Shown piece after piece: positions 26,556 to 36,087 of a stretch of 64,000 nucleotides of DNA. A program made the translations under genes and the position numbers. The DNA is from Bacillota bacterium (GTDB lineage: Bacteria; Bacillota; UBA4882; UBA8346). A model generated the notes under the pieces. That model was not told where the DNA came from. It saw only the letters and a list, made by a program, of their open reading frames with translations, and did not search any database. The stretch covers positions 1 through 64,000 of the forward strand of contig JAEYRX010000099.1 of NCBI GenBank assembly GCA_023435225.1, in the 5' to 3' direction. How positions within the stretch are numbered: position 1 is the stretch's first letter; each line of letters begins with the position of its first letter.

Positions 26556-26924
26556 ATGAAAAATATATGGGCAGTACGAGGAGGCACCACCATCTCTCAT
26601 GATGATGCAAACGAGGTAATTCAAGCTACTGAAGAACTTCTACAGGCTATTTTAACAGAAAACCAAATTGAAGCAGAAGAGATCGTTAGTATTATTTTTA
26701 CAGTTACTCATGATATTACCAGTGAATTTCCGGCGGTAGCCGCCCGAAATCTTGGTTTAACGGATACTCCGTTAATTTGTTCTCAAGAAATACCTAAACC
26801 AGGCTCATTACCACTATGCATCAGGGTATTAATCCATTTTTATACCAATTTAGGTAAAAACGATATTAAACCCATATATTTGCGGGATGCCGTAAAATTA
26901 AGACCGGATCTAATTAGAAAATAG
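26556..26924 (+). CDS. aroH: Chorismate mutase, AroH type
   Basis: 122 residues, the size of monofunctional AroH enzymes. The N-terminal RGGTTI, the ATEELL helix, FTVTHDITSEFPA and the C-terminal VYL-like IYLRDAVKLRPDL match the family. It converts chorismate to prephenate, the branch point to Phe and Tyr. ATG at 26556 (MKNIWAVRGG) with AAGGA eight bases upstream is preferred to ATG at 26547. It is followed after 40 bases by a HisC-type aminotransferase, which could act on prephenate or its products. Confidence 0.92.
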   Translation: MKNIWAVRGGTTISHDDANEVIQATEELLQAILTENQIEAEEIVSIIFTVTHDITSEFPAVAARNLGLTDTPLICSQEIPKPGSLPLCIRVLIHFYTNLGKNDIKPIYLRDAVKLRPDLIRK

Positions 26925-26964
26925 AAGTTGGATTATTAAAATCAGGTCATCCAAGGAGCGAGTA

Positions 26965-28080
26965 ATGAAAACTGAGAATTTTGTCCGAAGTTGTGTAAAA
27001 AAAATTCCTACTTATGTTCCAGGCAAACCAATTGAGGAAGTTGAAAGAGAATTAGGTATTGCCGGAGTAGTTAAAATGGCTTCCAATGAGAATCCCCTAG
27101 GACCTTCCAAAGAGGTTCGTCAGGCAATTACCCAATTCCTTGAACGTATATATTTATATCCTGATGCCAATCATTATTATTTAAAAGAAACGTTAGCGTC
27201 CGAATATAATGTTACCACGGATCAAATTTTAATTGGAAACGGTTTGGATGATGTTAACCGGATTTTAGCTGAAACCATTTTAAATCCAGGAGATGAAGTT
27301 ATTATCCCCCAACCAACCTTTAGTATGTATGAATCGGTAACTTTATTAATGGATGCCAAACCCGTTAGGATCGTAAGTACCAAGATTTTGGGAAACGATT
27401 TACCGGCTATGAAGGAAGCAATTACTGATCGTACCAAACTTATCTTCATCTGCAATCCTAATAACCCAACCGGTACTTTTGTAACTAAACAAGAATTAAC
27501 TTCCTTTTTGAATGATATTCCCAATAATATCCTGGTAGTCATCGATCAAGCTTATGCGGACTTTGCCGATAACCCCGAATTTCCCAACGGATTGGAACTT
27601 TTAAAAGAAGGATATGATAATCTTATTATTTTCCAAACTTTTTCTAAAATCCATGCAATGGCTGGGTTAAGACTTGGTTTTGCAATTGCGAATCAGGAGT
27701 TGATTCAACAAATGCAGAAAGTCCGAGACCCCTTTAACGTCAATTTGTTGGCTTTAACCGCCGGTATAGCAGCTATAAACAGTAAAAAACATATACTATT
27801 AAGTAAAAAATTGGTCCAAATGGGCCGGCGTCATTTTTATGAAGAACTGGAATCTTTGGGAGTCGAATATATTCCAACTCAGGCTAATTTTATCCTAATT
27901 AATTGTGGGAAAGACAGTCGGGAACTATATCAATATTTACTGAAAAACGGTATTATCGTCAGACCTACGCATTCTTTTGGTTTACCGAATTATATAAGGG
28001 TAACCTTTGGAACCGCTGAACAAAACGACCGGTTCTTTAAATTCTTCCGGGCTGGATGGAAACAGTTTAATAATAGTTAA
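26965..28080 (+). CDS. hisC: Histidinol-phosphate aminotransferase (HisC family)
   Basis: 371 residues, fold type I PLP enzyme. Visible: the N-terminal MASNENPLGPS, ICNPNNPTGT, the PLP-lysine segment FQTFSKIHAMAGLRLGF and the C-terminal GIIVRP and RVTFG. HisC converts imidazole-acetol phosphate to histidinol phosphate, and some paralogs transaminate aromatic keto acids. No other his genes are here and AroH is directly upstream, so a role in Phe/Tyr synthesis is at least as likely. AAGGAG precedes the ATG. Confidence 0.9.
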   Translation: MKTENFVRSCVKKIPTYVPGKPIEEVERELGIAGVVKMASNENPLGPSKEVRQAITQFLERIYLYPDANHYYLKETLASEYNVTTDQILIGNGLDDVNRILAETILNPGDEVIIPQPTFSMYESVTLLMDAKPVRIVSTKILGNDLPAMKEAITDRTKLIFICNPNNPTGTFVTKQELTSFLNDIPNNILVVIDQAYADFADNPEFPNGLELLKEGYDNLIIFQTFSKIHAMAGLRLGFAIANQELIQQMQKVRDPFNVNLLALTAGIAAINSKKHILLSKKLVQMGRRHFYEELESLGVEYIPTQANFILINCGKDSRELYQYLLKNGIIVRPTHSFGLPNYIRVTFGTAEQNDRFFKFFRAGWKQFNNS

Positions 28081-28108
28081 TAGTTTATAGTTGATAGTTA
28101 ACAGTTAA
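28074..28108. repeat. 7-bp-periodic array, TAGTTAA type
   Basis: TAATAGT TAATAGT TTATAGT TGATAGT TAACAGT, starting over the hisC stop codon. Only one arm is seen. Confidence 0.65.
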
Positions 28109-28316
28109 AACTCAGTCAAGGATCTTACTACTATATAAAATCCATTGTTTGCGATGGAAGTATAGACTAGATTAAGGTCCTTTTGATTTATTTTTAATCT
28201 TTTCGAAAGGATTACCTGTTTTTGGGGAGAATATTATGGAACTTAGGTGTAACTAAAATATGACTCAATATAGAAGTCATATTTTAATATGGCCTGTAAA
28301 AAGAGGAGGATTGTCA

Positions 28317-30143
28317 GTGAGTGTAAGTATGGTAGATACAAAACATATACCGACCAGAGATGAGATTTCCAGTGAATATAAGTGGAAACTGGACGATATT
28401 TACGGATCCGATGAACAATGGGAAGCTGATTTTCGTAAACTGAAAAACGATATCTCGGAAATTAACCGGGAACAGAAGGACTTTTTGGATTCGGCCGCCG
28501 ATTTAGTCAAAGTTTTAAAGTTAAAAGATGAAATCGGCCGTTTAATGGATAAATTATTCGTCTATGCCAGAATGCATAAAGATGAGAACAATGCCAACTC
28601 TGTTTATCAGGCAATGACTAATCGCATACAGAGTCTGTCTACCGAAGCTGGAAGCGCTTTATCATTCATAGTCCCGGCTTTGGTTGAGTTTCCCCGTGAA
28701 AAACTGGACCTTTATCTTCAAGATTCAAAAGAACTTCAAGTCTATCAGCATTTTTTTAATGAAATATATCGGCAGCGGAAACATATCCTCTCCGCTAGTG
28801 AAGAAAAGATTTTAGCGGAAAGTTTTGAGATAGCCGATGCCGGTGGAACGGTTTTTGGTATGTTGGATAATGCAGATTTTAAATTTCCAACCATTATTGA
28901 TGAACATGGCGAGGAAATAAAATTAACTAAAGGCAGATATTCTAAGTTTATTGAGAGTAAAGACCGTCGGGTACGCCGGGAGGCATTTGAAGCGCTCTAC
29001 CAAACTTATACCGGATTTCGAAATACTTTAGGCGCTACTTTGGATTCTTCGGTTAAGTCCGATATTTTCTATGCAAAAGTCCGCCATTTCGAATCGGCAC
29101 TTCAAGCATCACTTGATAATGATAATATACCGGTTACTGTTTACGAGCGTCTTATTGAAACTATTCATAGTTTTCTTCCTGTTCTTAACCGCTACTTAAT
29201 ACTACGTAAAAATCTGCTTAATTTGCCTGAATTACATATGTACGACCTGTATACACCGCTGATTCCGGAGTATCAAAGAACTATCGATTATCAGGAAGCG
29301 AAACAAATGGTCCTCGAAGGATTAAGCCCTTTAGGTCCGGACTATATTAAGTTGGTTAAAGAAGGTTTCGAAGGAAAATGGATTGATGTATACGAAAATG
29401 AAGGAAAGACAGGTGGGGCATATGCATGGGGAGCTTATGATACTCACCCATATATTCTAATGAACTACCAGGGAAAAGTACATGATGTCTTTACCATCGC
29501 CCATGAAATGGGTCATGCTTTGCATAGTTATTTCTCTAATCACCATCAACCATATATTTATGCCGGATATAAAATATTTGTGGCCGAGGTTGCCTCAACT
29601 GTTAATGAAGCTTTACTAATGGAATATTTATTGGCCAAATCTTCGAAAAAAGAGGAGAAATTATATCTGATTAATCAATATTTAGAGCAATTCCGAACAA
29701 CTGTTTTCAGGCAAACCATGTTTGCCGAGTTTGAAAAAGTTATTCATGAGGAGGTTGAAAAAGGAGGCGCCCTCACTGCCGACTGGTTCTCCCAAAACTA
29801 TCAAAAATTAAATGAACTTTATTATGGGAAAGAAGTAATAATTGATCCGGAGATTTCTATGGAGTGGTCAAGAATCCCTCATTTTTACAGCGCCTTTTAT
29901 GTTTATAAATATGCCACCGGATATTCGGCGGCCATAGCATTGTCCCAACGAATTCTACATCAAGGTATGGAAGCAGTTAATAAATACCTTGAATTTCTAA
30001 AAGGCGGCGATTCCGATTATCCGCTTAATTTATTAAGAAAAGCCGGAGTAGATATGGAATCGCCCCAACCGGTTCATGATGCCTTAAAAGTATTTGAAAA
30101 ACTAATCGACCGGATGGTAGAATTAACTGGAGTTAAAATATAG
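28317..30143 (+). CDS. pepF: Oligoendopeptidase F (M3 family zinc peptidase)
   Basis: 608 residues, normal for PepF. The catalytic HEMGH is in FTIAHEMGHALHSYF, with the third ligand Glu in VAEVASTVNEALL. The N-terminal helical domain and C-terminal PHFYSAFYVYKYATGY follow the M3B pattern. It cleaves short cytoplasmic peptides. The frame is open upstream to 28260, but AGAGGAGG is eight bases before GTG at 28317, which gives the usual N-terminus (TRDEISSEYKWKLDDIY). Confidence 0.93.
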   Translation: MSVSMVDTKHIPTRDEISSEYKWKLDDIYGSDEQWEADFRKLKNDISEINREQKDFLDSAADLVKVLKLKDEIGRLMDKLFVYARMHKDENNANSVYQAMTNRIQSLSTEAGSALSFIVPALVEFPREKLDLYLQDSKELQVYQHFFNEIYRQRKHILSASEEKILAESFEIADAGGTVFGMLDNADFKFPTIIDEHGEEIKLTKGRYSKFIESKDRRVRREAFEALYQTYTGFRNTLGATLDSSVKSDIFYAKVRHFESALQASLDNDNIPVTVYERLIETIHSFLPVLNRYLILRKNLLNLPELHMYDLYTPLIPEYQRTIDYQEAKQMVLEGLSPLGPDYIKLVKEGFEGKWIDVYENEGKTGGAYAWGAYDTHPYILMNYQGKVHDVFTIAHEMGHALHSYFSNHHQPYIYAGYKIFVAEVASTVNEALLMEYLLAKSSKKEEKLYLINQYLEQFRTTVFRQTMFAEFEKVIHEEVEKGGALTADWFSQNYQKLNELYYGKEVIIDPEISMEWSRIPHFYSAFYVYKYATGYSAAIALSQRILHQGMEAVNKYLEFLKGGDSDYPLNLLRKAGVDMESPQPVHDALKVFEKLIDRMVELTGVKI

Positions 30144-30148
30144 AACCA

Positions 30149-30796
30149 ATGGGAAAAACGATGATTAAACATCTCCGAAACTATTTTTTGACCGGCTTAT
30201 TGGTATTAATCCCAATTGCAGTTACTGTAAAACTTTTGATTTGGGGATTTAATGTTACTGATTCCATACTAGGTAATTTAATTTTCCAAATATTTAAAGT
30301 CCGAATCTTAGGATTAGGTTTAATAACACTGATTGTTTTATTGATAATTACCGGCTTGGTAGCCCGTAACTATTTGGGACGCAAACTTATTGATTTCGGA
30401 GAATTTATTTTGGGTAAAATCCCAATTTTAAGCGGTATATACGGAACGACTAAACAAATAACCCACAGTTTTGCTAATGCTGACCGGAGTGTATTTCGAA
30501 AAGTGGTTTTGATTGAATACCCCAGGGAAGGGGTATTTAGTCCCGGTTTTTTAACCGGTCTTTCGCCGGCTGAAGCATTGGCAAAAACTAATCAAAAATT
30601 AATGAGTGTTTTTATTCCAACAGTACCAAATCCTACTACCGGTTTCTTGGTTTTTGTCCCTGAAGAAAAGGTCATTATTTTGGAGATGGGAATCGACGAA
30701 GCTTTTAAACTTCTAATCTCGGTCGGAGTTATAAAACCGGACTTTAAAGAGATTGAAACACCTAATGATTCATCATTCAGTAATCAAAATAAGTGA
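30149..30796 (+). CDS. DUF502 membrane protein
   Basis: 215 residues. Two membrane helices (~12-34 and ~53-73) flank a conserved loop; then GKIPILSGIYGTTKQI and VLIEYPREGVFSPGFLTG, signatures of DUF502, and a VPTVPNPTTGFLVFVPEEKV region. Function unknown in bacteria. It starts five bases after pepF, so it is probably co-transcribed. The ATG at 30161 is an alternative start; no strong ribosome site distinguishes them. Confidence 0.85.
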   Translation: MGKTMIKHLRNYFLTGLLVLIPIAVTVKLLIWGFNVTDSILGNLIFQIFKVRILGLGLITLIVLLIITGLVARNYLGRKLIDFGEFILGKIPILSGIYGTTKQITHSFANADRSVFRKVVLIEYPREGVFSPGFLTGLSPAEALAKTNQKLMSVFIPTVPNPTTGFLVFVPEEKVIILEMGIDEAFKLLISVGVIKPDFKEIETPNDSSFSNQNK

Positions 30797-30931
30797 AAAT
30801 TTACTGAAATAACTAAACTTATCAATAGATTAGGCCGATAAAATTAGTGAAATTAATACTTATGCGATTATGTAATTATAGATTTATCTTCATCACTATT
30901 AAAATTATGAACCGGATATGGAGTGGATTAA

Positions 30932-31762
30932 ATGGATCTGGCAACGATTCTAGGTTTACTGATTGGTATTAGCGCAGCAATTATTACTACTATTATTGAA
31001 GGTATGCATATGGGAGGAGGACATGGTGGTTCGTTAATTGAACCCGTATTTCGTTTAGTTAACCTCCCTGCGGCGATAATCGTTTTTGGAGGAACCATTG
31101 GAGCAACCATGGCTTCCTTTCGGTTAAAGGATTTTATTAAAGTCGGTCAGTATTTTTCTGTAGCATTCAAAGAAAATAAAATGGATATTACTCAATTAAT
31201 AGGTGAAATGGTCCGATATGCGGAGATGGCCCGTAAAGAAGGATTATTGACTCTTGAAGAGATGATTTCTAATGTAAAAAACGAGTTTCTTAGAAAAGGA
31301 ATTCAGTTAATCGTTGATGGCACAGACCCGACTTTAGTTAGAGAGATTTTGGAGATTGAGACAAGCTATATGGAAGAACGTCATAAGACTGCTGCTATGC
31401 TTTTTCAACAAGCCGGAGGATTTGCTCCGACCATGGGAATTATCGGAACGGTTATGGGACTTGTTAATGTTTTGGCCAACATGGCTGATACCGCTAGTTT
31501 AGGACCGGCTATTTCTACTGCTTTTATCGCTACTTTGTATGGGATTTTTTCAGCGAATATTTTATGGCTTCCGATTGCCAACAAATTAAAAGCCGGTAGC
31601 AAAGAAGAGTCTGCTGCCAGACAAATTATTATTGAAGGAATTCTTTCAATCCAAGCCGGCGAACATCCGCGGGTTATTGGTGAAAAATTAACATCTTTCC
31701 TGCCACCTGCTAAACGGCCAAGTCAATCAAAAGCAGCGGAAGGATTTGGAGCGAGAGGTTAA
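30932..31762 (+). CDS. motA: Flagellar motor stator protein MotA
   Basis: 276 residues with four membrane helices. The cytoplasmic loop has the basic and acidic residues that contact FliG (EMVRYAEMARKEGLLTLEE), and the third/fourth helix region holds AGGFAPTMGIIGTVMGL, the MotA/ExbB-family signature. With MotB it forms the ion-conducting stator. GGAGTGG precedes the ATG. motB follows after three bases. Confidence 0.95.
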   Translation: MDLATILGLLIGISAAIITTIIEGMHMGGGHGGSLIEPVFRLVNLPAAIIVFGGTIGATMASFRLKDFIKVGQYFSVAFKENKMDITQLIGEMVRYAEMARKEGLLTLEEMISNVKNEFLRKGIQLIVDGTDPTLVREILEIETSYMEERHKTAAMLFQQAGGFAPTMGIIGTVMGLVNVLANMADTASLGPAISTAFIATLYGIFSANILWLPIANKLKAGSKEESAARQIIIEGILSIQAGEHPRVIGEKLTSFLPPAKRPSQSKAAEGFGARG

Positions 31763-31765
31763 TAC

Positions 31766-32533
31766 ATGAAAAAAAAGCATGAAGAAGAACATGAAAATCT
31801 TGAACGTTGGTTGCTCACTTATGCAGATTTAATTACGCTTTTGATGGCTTTTTTTACAATTTTATATGCCATGTCTACTGCTGACATGGCTAAATTTAAA
31901 CAATTATCGACTTCTTTGAGTATGGCTTTTGGAAGCGGCGGAGGTAGCGGCGGTTCCAATATGCTTACCAATTATAGCGGATCCGGATTAAGATCAAGCA
32001 ATTCATTTATTCAACTCCGGGAAAATAATGAATATAAAGCGGTAGTTAAGCTGATTAAAGAATATGCTGCCAAGCAAGGGCTATCTAAAAAAGTTGATGC
32101 TAATATAACTGAACGTGGTTTGGTGGTCAATTTGGCCGACTCTGTATTATTCCAATCAGGTAGCGCTGAATTATCTTCAAAATCAAAAGAAATATTGGAT
32201 CGTTTAGGCGATATTTTATTTGCTACTAAAAAGCAAATTCGAGTTGAAGGTCATACTGATAATGTTCCGATCCATACTTCCAGGTATCAGTCAAACTGGC
32301 AACTTTCAACCGACAGGGCCACTAATGTAGTAATGTACTGGATTTCAAAATACTCGGAACAAGCTCCTAATCTATCGGCTGCCGGATATGGTGAATACCG
32401 CCCCATTGCTTCAAACGATACTCCTGAAGGACGCAGTATGAATCGCCGAGTTGATATGGTGATCATGCGGGAAATCGCATCAAAGAAAGAACCTACCAAA
32501 TTTCCTTCATCAGAACCCGACAAAAATAATTAA
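31766..32533 (+). CDS. motB: Flagellar motor stator protein MotB
   Basis: 255 residues. One membrane helix carries the ion-binding aspartate in LLTYADLITLLMAFF (near residue 24). A Gly/Ser-rich linker follows (SGGGSGGSN), then the C-terminal OmpA/MotB peptidoglycan-binding domain (~105-240) with VEGHTDNVPI and NRRVDMVI. It anchors the stator to the wall. No other flagellar genes are in the window. Confidence 0.95.
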   Translation: MKKKHEEEHENLERWLLTYADLITLLMAFFTILYAMSTADMAKFKQLSTSLSMAFGSGGGSGGSNMLTNYSGSGLRSSNSFIQLRENNEYKAVVKLIKEYAAKQGLSKKVDANITERGLVVNLADSVLFQSGSAELSSKSKEILDRLGDILFATKKQIRVEGHTDNVPIHTSRYQSNWQLSTDRATNVVMYWISKYSEQAPNLSAAGYGEYRPIASNDTPEGRSMNRRVDMVIMREIASKKEPTKFPSSEPDKNN

Positions 32534-32614
32534 GCAAATCATCACAGCCGGCTTTAGGGACGCGCTCACCACAAAAATGTCTTGCAGTAAAGTCATATTA
32601 ATTAAAATCAACTT

Positions 32615-32638
32615 TTTATTTTAATGCATTAAAATAAA
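32615..32638. promoter_or_regulatory. Perfect 24-bp AT-rich palindrome
   Basis: Half site TTTATTTTAATG joined directly to its exact complement. It lies 113 bp upstream of the nfu start. It could be an operator or simply an AT-rich cruciform-forming site; no T tract for a terminator. Confidence 0.45.
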
Positions 32639-32750
32639 CATGCGAAAGTTGTATATATCAGTTTACATTTTGATAAACTTTAGTTAATAAATATTGTAAA
32701 CCGATGTTAACTTTGTTAAGATTTATTGAAAGCACAAGAAAGGAGAACCA

Positions 32751-32969
32751 ATGAAAGAAAAAGTAAATGATGCTTTAAATAAAATCAGACCGTCATTACA
32801 AGCTGACGGTGGCGATGTGGAATTAGTCGATTACTCGGAAGGAATAGTTAAGGTTAAACTTAAAGGCGCTTGTGCTGGTTGTCCGATGTCGACTATGACC
32901 ATAAAAAACGGAATTGAACGTTATTTAAAACAAGAGATTCCGGAAGTTAAAAGTGTGGAACAGGTATAA
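32751..32969 (+). CDS. nfu: NifU C-terminal domain Fe-S scaffold (Nfu)
   Basis: 72 residues consisting of only the Nfu domain: [16 protein letters not shown], then [16 protein letters not shown] with the CxxC that holds a [4Fe-4S] cluster between two subunits. It delivers clusters to apo-proteins; the nearby KorD/KorB iron-sulfur proteins are plausible clients. AAAGGAG precedes the ATG. A strong terminator follows. Confidence 0.93.
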   Translation: MKEKVNDALNKIRPSLQADGGDVELVDYSEGIVKVKLKGACAGCPMSTMTIKNGIERYLKQEIPEVKSVEQV

Positions 32970-32973
32970 ACAA

Positions 32974-33010
32974 AACCCCCAAATTAAAATAGTTTGGGGG
33001 TTTATTTTTC
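32974..33010. terminator. Bidirectional intrinsic terminator between nfu and trmL
   Basis: AACCCCCAAA / TTTGGGGGTT with a 9-base loop, followed by T-rich sequence on the plus strand and preceded by A-rich sequence, so it can serve both convergent genes. Confidence 0.92.
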
Positions 33011-33029
33011 AATATTTTACTGTAAATAA

Positions 33030-33488
33030 TCAAGTTAATCCCGGGAAATCAGTTTGTCTCAATGCTTCATAAAGTATTATCCCTACTGAATTAGCCAGAT
33101 TTATTGATCTGGCTTCTTGATACATAGGAATCTTTATATTTGAATCCGGATTTATGCTTAGAATTTCCGGCGGTAATCCTCTGGTTTCCGGACCAAACAT
33201 TATTACATCATTGGATTGGTAGTTTATTTCCGTATAAAAATGGTTGGCTTTTGTAGTGGCAAAAAAAATCCGGTTACCGGGATATTTATCTAAATAGGCC
33301 TGCAAGTTGAGATGGAGTTCAATGTTAACTAATTCCCAATAATCAAGTCCGGCTCTTTTTAACCGTTGATCATCCCAAAAAAAACCTAACGGTTCAATTA
33401 GATGTAATTGTACTTTTGCTGCCGCACACAGCCGGGCAATATTTCCGGTATTTTGAGGGATTTCCGGTTGATATAAAACAATATGCAT
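33030..33488 (-). CDS. trmL: tRNA (cytidine/uridine-34 2'-O)-methyltransferase TrmL (SPOUT)
   Basis: 152 residues. SPOUT knot motifs: N-terminal LYQPEIPQNTGNIARLCAA, FGPETRGLP, and IPMYQEARSINLANSVGIILYEALRQ. TrmL methylates the wobble ribose of tRNA-Leu isoacceptors. The frame is open 15 codons further upstream, but AAAGGAGC directly before ATG at 33488 and the canonical MHIVLYQPEIP start fix the N-terminus. Convergent to nfu. Confidence 0.93.
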   Translation of the reverse strand: MHIVLYQPEIPQNTGNIARLCAAAKVQLHLIEPLGFFWDDQRLKRAGLDYWELVNIELHLNLQAYLDKYPGNRIFFATTKANHFYTEINYQSNDVIMFGPETRGLPPEILSINPDSNIKIPMYQEARSINLANSVGIILYEALRQTDFPGLT

Positions 33489-33696
33489 AAGTGCTCCTTT
33501 AGCAGTTTTTTTGCAAATTACTTTTAAATACAAATATAAATCATTTTTAATAATTTTGCAAAGTGAAATTACACCTAAACTCTAATTTACAATAGGATTT
33601 GTGATACAATAATACCAATAATTTAAAAGATATTATATCCGAAATTTTAATTAAATGAAATTTCCTCAGGATAGAAAAATATTAACAATGATTTTT

Positions 33697-33716
33697 ATTT
33701 CTCAATTCTCAATTAT
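33697..33716. repeat. Short 7-bp-periodic array, CAATTCT type
   Basis: TCT CAATTCT CAATTAT upstream of folC, the same word as at 42951-42977. Two units only. Confidence 0.45.
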
Positions 33717-33730
33717 TATTTGGGGGTTAA

Positions 33731-35026
33731 ATGAATTATCAAGAAGCGCTTCTTTATATAAAAGAATGTACCAAATTCGGGATTAAATTAGGTTTGAAAC
33801 GGATGACGGAGATTTTAAACCGGCTCAATAATCCTCAGGATCAATATAAAATAATTCATATTGCCGGAACTAACGGCAAAGGCTCTACAGTGTCTATGTT
33901 TGGCTCGGTACTACAACAAGCCGGATACCGGGTAGCCAGATATAATTCTCCCCATTTGGTCACTTATCGGGAACGCTTTGTGGTAAATGGCGTTTTGATT
34001 ACCAAAAATGAATTAGCTGAGATAGTAACCGTAATTAAGCCGGTTCTGGAGTCGGTCATAAGTGACGGATACGGGGAACCTACAGAATTTGAAGTTGGAA
34101 CCGCAATCGCATTTACTTATTTTGCAGTAAAAAATGTTGATCTGGCTATTATTGAAGTTGGAATGGGTGGACGATTTGATGCTACCAATGTTGTTAAGCC
34201 GATATTAAGTGTAATTACTCATATTGCTCTTGACCATCAAGAATATTTAGGAAGCGATTTGGAAAAGATTGCTTTTGAGAAAGCCGGGATTATTAAACCG
34301 GAGATACCATTGGTAATTGGGAAGCAGGATTTTTATATCCAGGAATATCTTCGGAAGATCGCTGTTGATCGTAATACTCCGGTTACAACCGTAACTCAAT
34401 TAGAAGTGAATTCATCATTAATTACCGAGAATGGCACTGAATTTACAATTGAAAATTCCTTTTATGGTTTTTTACCAATTAAGTTAGGATTAATTGGGGA
34501 ACATCAGATTGACAATTGTTTAAATCTTCTGGCTTCACTGGATAACTTAAAAGAGTCCGGTATTAATATTACTAAAGAACAATTACTGGCCGGATTGGCT
34601 CAAGTAACCTGGCCGGGTAGGATGGAAAGAATTACTTCAGTTACCCCTATAAAACTTTATTTGGACGGCGCTCATAACCCTGATGGCGTAAAAGCTTTAA
34701 CCGAGTCAATTAGAAAGATTTTTCCAGGTCAAAAAGTGGACTTGCTGTTAGGGATTTTAAATAACCGGCCGTTGGAGGAGATTGCTAGAATTTTAAGTGA
34801 AATTGCCAATAAGGTGATAATAACCAGAGTACCGGATCCAAAATCGGCTTCATTGGAAGATGTAAGAACTGCTTTTTTAGAAAATGGGGTTTTAGCAATT
34901 ACTGAACCTTCACCTGATAAAGCATTAAAAATCCTTCTGAACACAGATAATCGACTGGCTGTAGCGACTGGTTCCCTTTATTTAATTGGTTATCTTCGTG
35001 GTTTGCTATACAGTTATCATGATTAA
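33731..35026 (+). CDS. folC: Folylpolyglutamate synthase / dihydrofolate synthase
   Basis: 431 residues. The P-loop HIAGTNGKGSTVS, the Mur-ligase-family YNSPHLVTYRERF, EVGMGGRFDATN and the C-terminal LDGAHNPDG identify FolC. It adds glutamates to folates with ATP. GGGGGT precedes the ATG. It stands alone after a divergent promoter region shared with trmL. No other folate genes are nearby. Confidence 0.94.
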   Translation: MNYQEALLYIKECTKFGIKLGLKRMTEILNRLNNPQDQYKIIHIAGTNGKGSTVSMFGSVLQQAGYRVARYNSPHLVTYRERFVVNGVLITKNELAEIVTVIKPVLESVISDGYGEPTEFEVGTAIAFTYFAVKNVDLAIIEVGMGGRFDATNVVKPILSVITHIALDHQEYLGSDLEKIAFEKAGIIKPEIPLVIGKQDFYIQEYLRKIAVDRNTPVTTVTQLEVNSSLITENGTEFTIENSFYGFLPIKLGLIGEHQIDNCLNLLASLDNLKESGINITKEQLLAGLAQVTWPGRMERITSVTPIKLYLDGAHNPDGVKALTESIRKIFPGQKVDLLLGILNNRPLEEIARILSEIANKVIITRVPDPKSASLEDVRTAFLENGVLAITEPSPDKALKILLNTDNRLAVATGSLYLIGYLRGLLYSYHD

Positions 35027-35035
35027 AAGTAATTA

Positions 35036-35120
35036 TTTACCACCGAAGGTCACGAAGAACATAAAGATTATAATCTTTTTACTTGGTTTTTTTCGTGCTT
35101 TTCGTGTTCTTGGTGGTAAA
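35036..35120. repeat. 9-bp-periodic CACGAAG palindrome
   Basis: The left arm is TTTACCACCGAAGGTCACGA followed by AGAAC; the right arm carries TTTTTCGTGC, TTTTCGTGTT and CTTGGTGGTAAA. The outer 10-12 bases pair exactly. Same class as 11916-11986. Confidence 0.7.
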
Positions 35121-35186
35121 TTAGTTTGAATCTTTTTTAATATATACAAATCCATTAGTTAGTTGTTCGATAAAGGAGAATTAAAA

Positions 35187-35861
35187 ATGTCAAGAATCAC
35201 AATTGTTTGCGGCGCATACGGTAGCGGAAAAACCGAATTTGCCGTTAATTATGCTCTGGACCTAAAACAAAAGACACCGGGAAAAATCGGTTTAATAGAT
35301 TTGGATATTGTGAACCCTTATTTCCGTTCCCGTGACTTAACTAATGAATTAGCCAAAGAAGGACTGACAATAGTCTCCAGCGGAACCGGTTTTGAAGAAG
35401 CAGATATACCAGCGTTATCACCAAGGATATTTTCTTTATTACAAGATACCAGTTACCAAGTAGTTTTTGATGTCGGCGGCGATCCGGCCGGCGCCAGGGC
35501 ATTAGGACGTTTTAATCAATATTTCCAAAAAGAACCATATGATCTCTGGATAGTGGTTAATTCTTTTCGACCTGATACTAGGAGCTCCGTAGAAGCTACC
35601 CAATTAATCAAAGCTATTCAAAACACCAGCCGCTTACAGGCTACCGGAATAGTCTCTAATATTAATTTTGGACCGGATACTACTCTTGAACTATGGAAAA
35701 ACGGTTTAAGATTAATTAATGAGATTTCGGAACAACTTAAACTTCCTATCGTTTATCATGCTGTGGAAGAAAAATTTTTAGAAAAGAATCTGTCTTTTTT
35801 TCAGAACTATCAAATTTTTCCAGTTGAATTACGGATGTTACCGCCTTGGTTGAACGAGTAA
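35187..35861 (+). CDS. P-loop ATPase (CobQ/MinD-like) next to the KOR genes
   Basis: 224 residues. The N-terminus ITIVCGAYGSGKTEF is a Walker A loop; IGLIDLDIVNPYF resembles the switch region of MinD/ParA-type ATPases; VVFDVGGDPAGARALG is the Walker B/DxxG part. The protein is short and lacks a membrane-targeting helix. It precedes the 2-oxoacid oxidoreductase genes, so a role in maturation or assembly of that complex is possible but inferred only from position. AAAGGAG fixes ATG at 35187; an in-frame ATG 24 bases earlier has no ribosome site. Confidence 0.8.
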   Translation: MSRITIVCGAYGSGKTEFAVNYALDLKQKTPGKIGLIDLDIVNPYFRSRDLTNELAKEGLTIVSSGTGFEEADIPALSPRIFSLLQDTSYQVVFDVGGDPAGARALGRFNQYFQKEPYDLWIVVNSFRPDTRSSVEATQLIKAIQNTSRLQATGIVSNINFGPDTTLELWKNGLRLINEISEQLKLPIVYHAVEEKFLEKNLSFFQNYQIFPVELRMLPPWLNE

Positions 35862-35865
35862 AATA

Positions 35866-35905
35866 AGACAAGAGGCAAGAGTTCGAGGTATAAATGAAAC
35901 TCCCA
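35866..35905. repeat. Short 7-bp-periodic array, GCAAGAG type
   Basis: ACAAGAG GCAAGAG TTCGAGG TATAAA directly after the P-loop ATPase gene. No opposite arm was seen. Confidence 0.4.
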
Positions 35906-36087
35906 AAACCATTTAACGTTTTACACTTATTAGTTCAATTATTCTTCTAAAGGTAGATATGTTTTTTTAATAATGGATTGCAAATAAAATTTAAAGGGTT
36001 TATAATTATTATCAGGTAATAATAATTTGTTTATAATGAGTTGAAATAGTATTGACCTAATACTTCAAATTAAAGGAGGGTAAGTAA

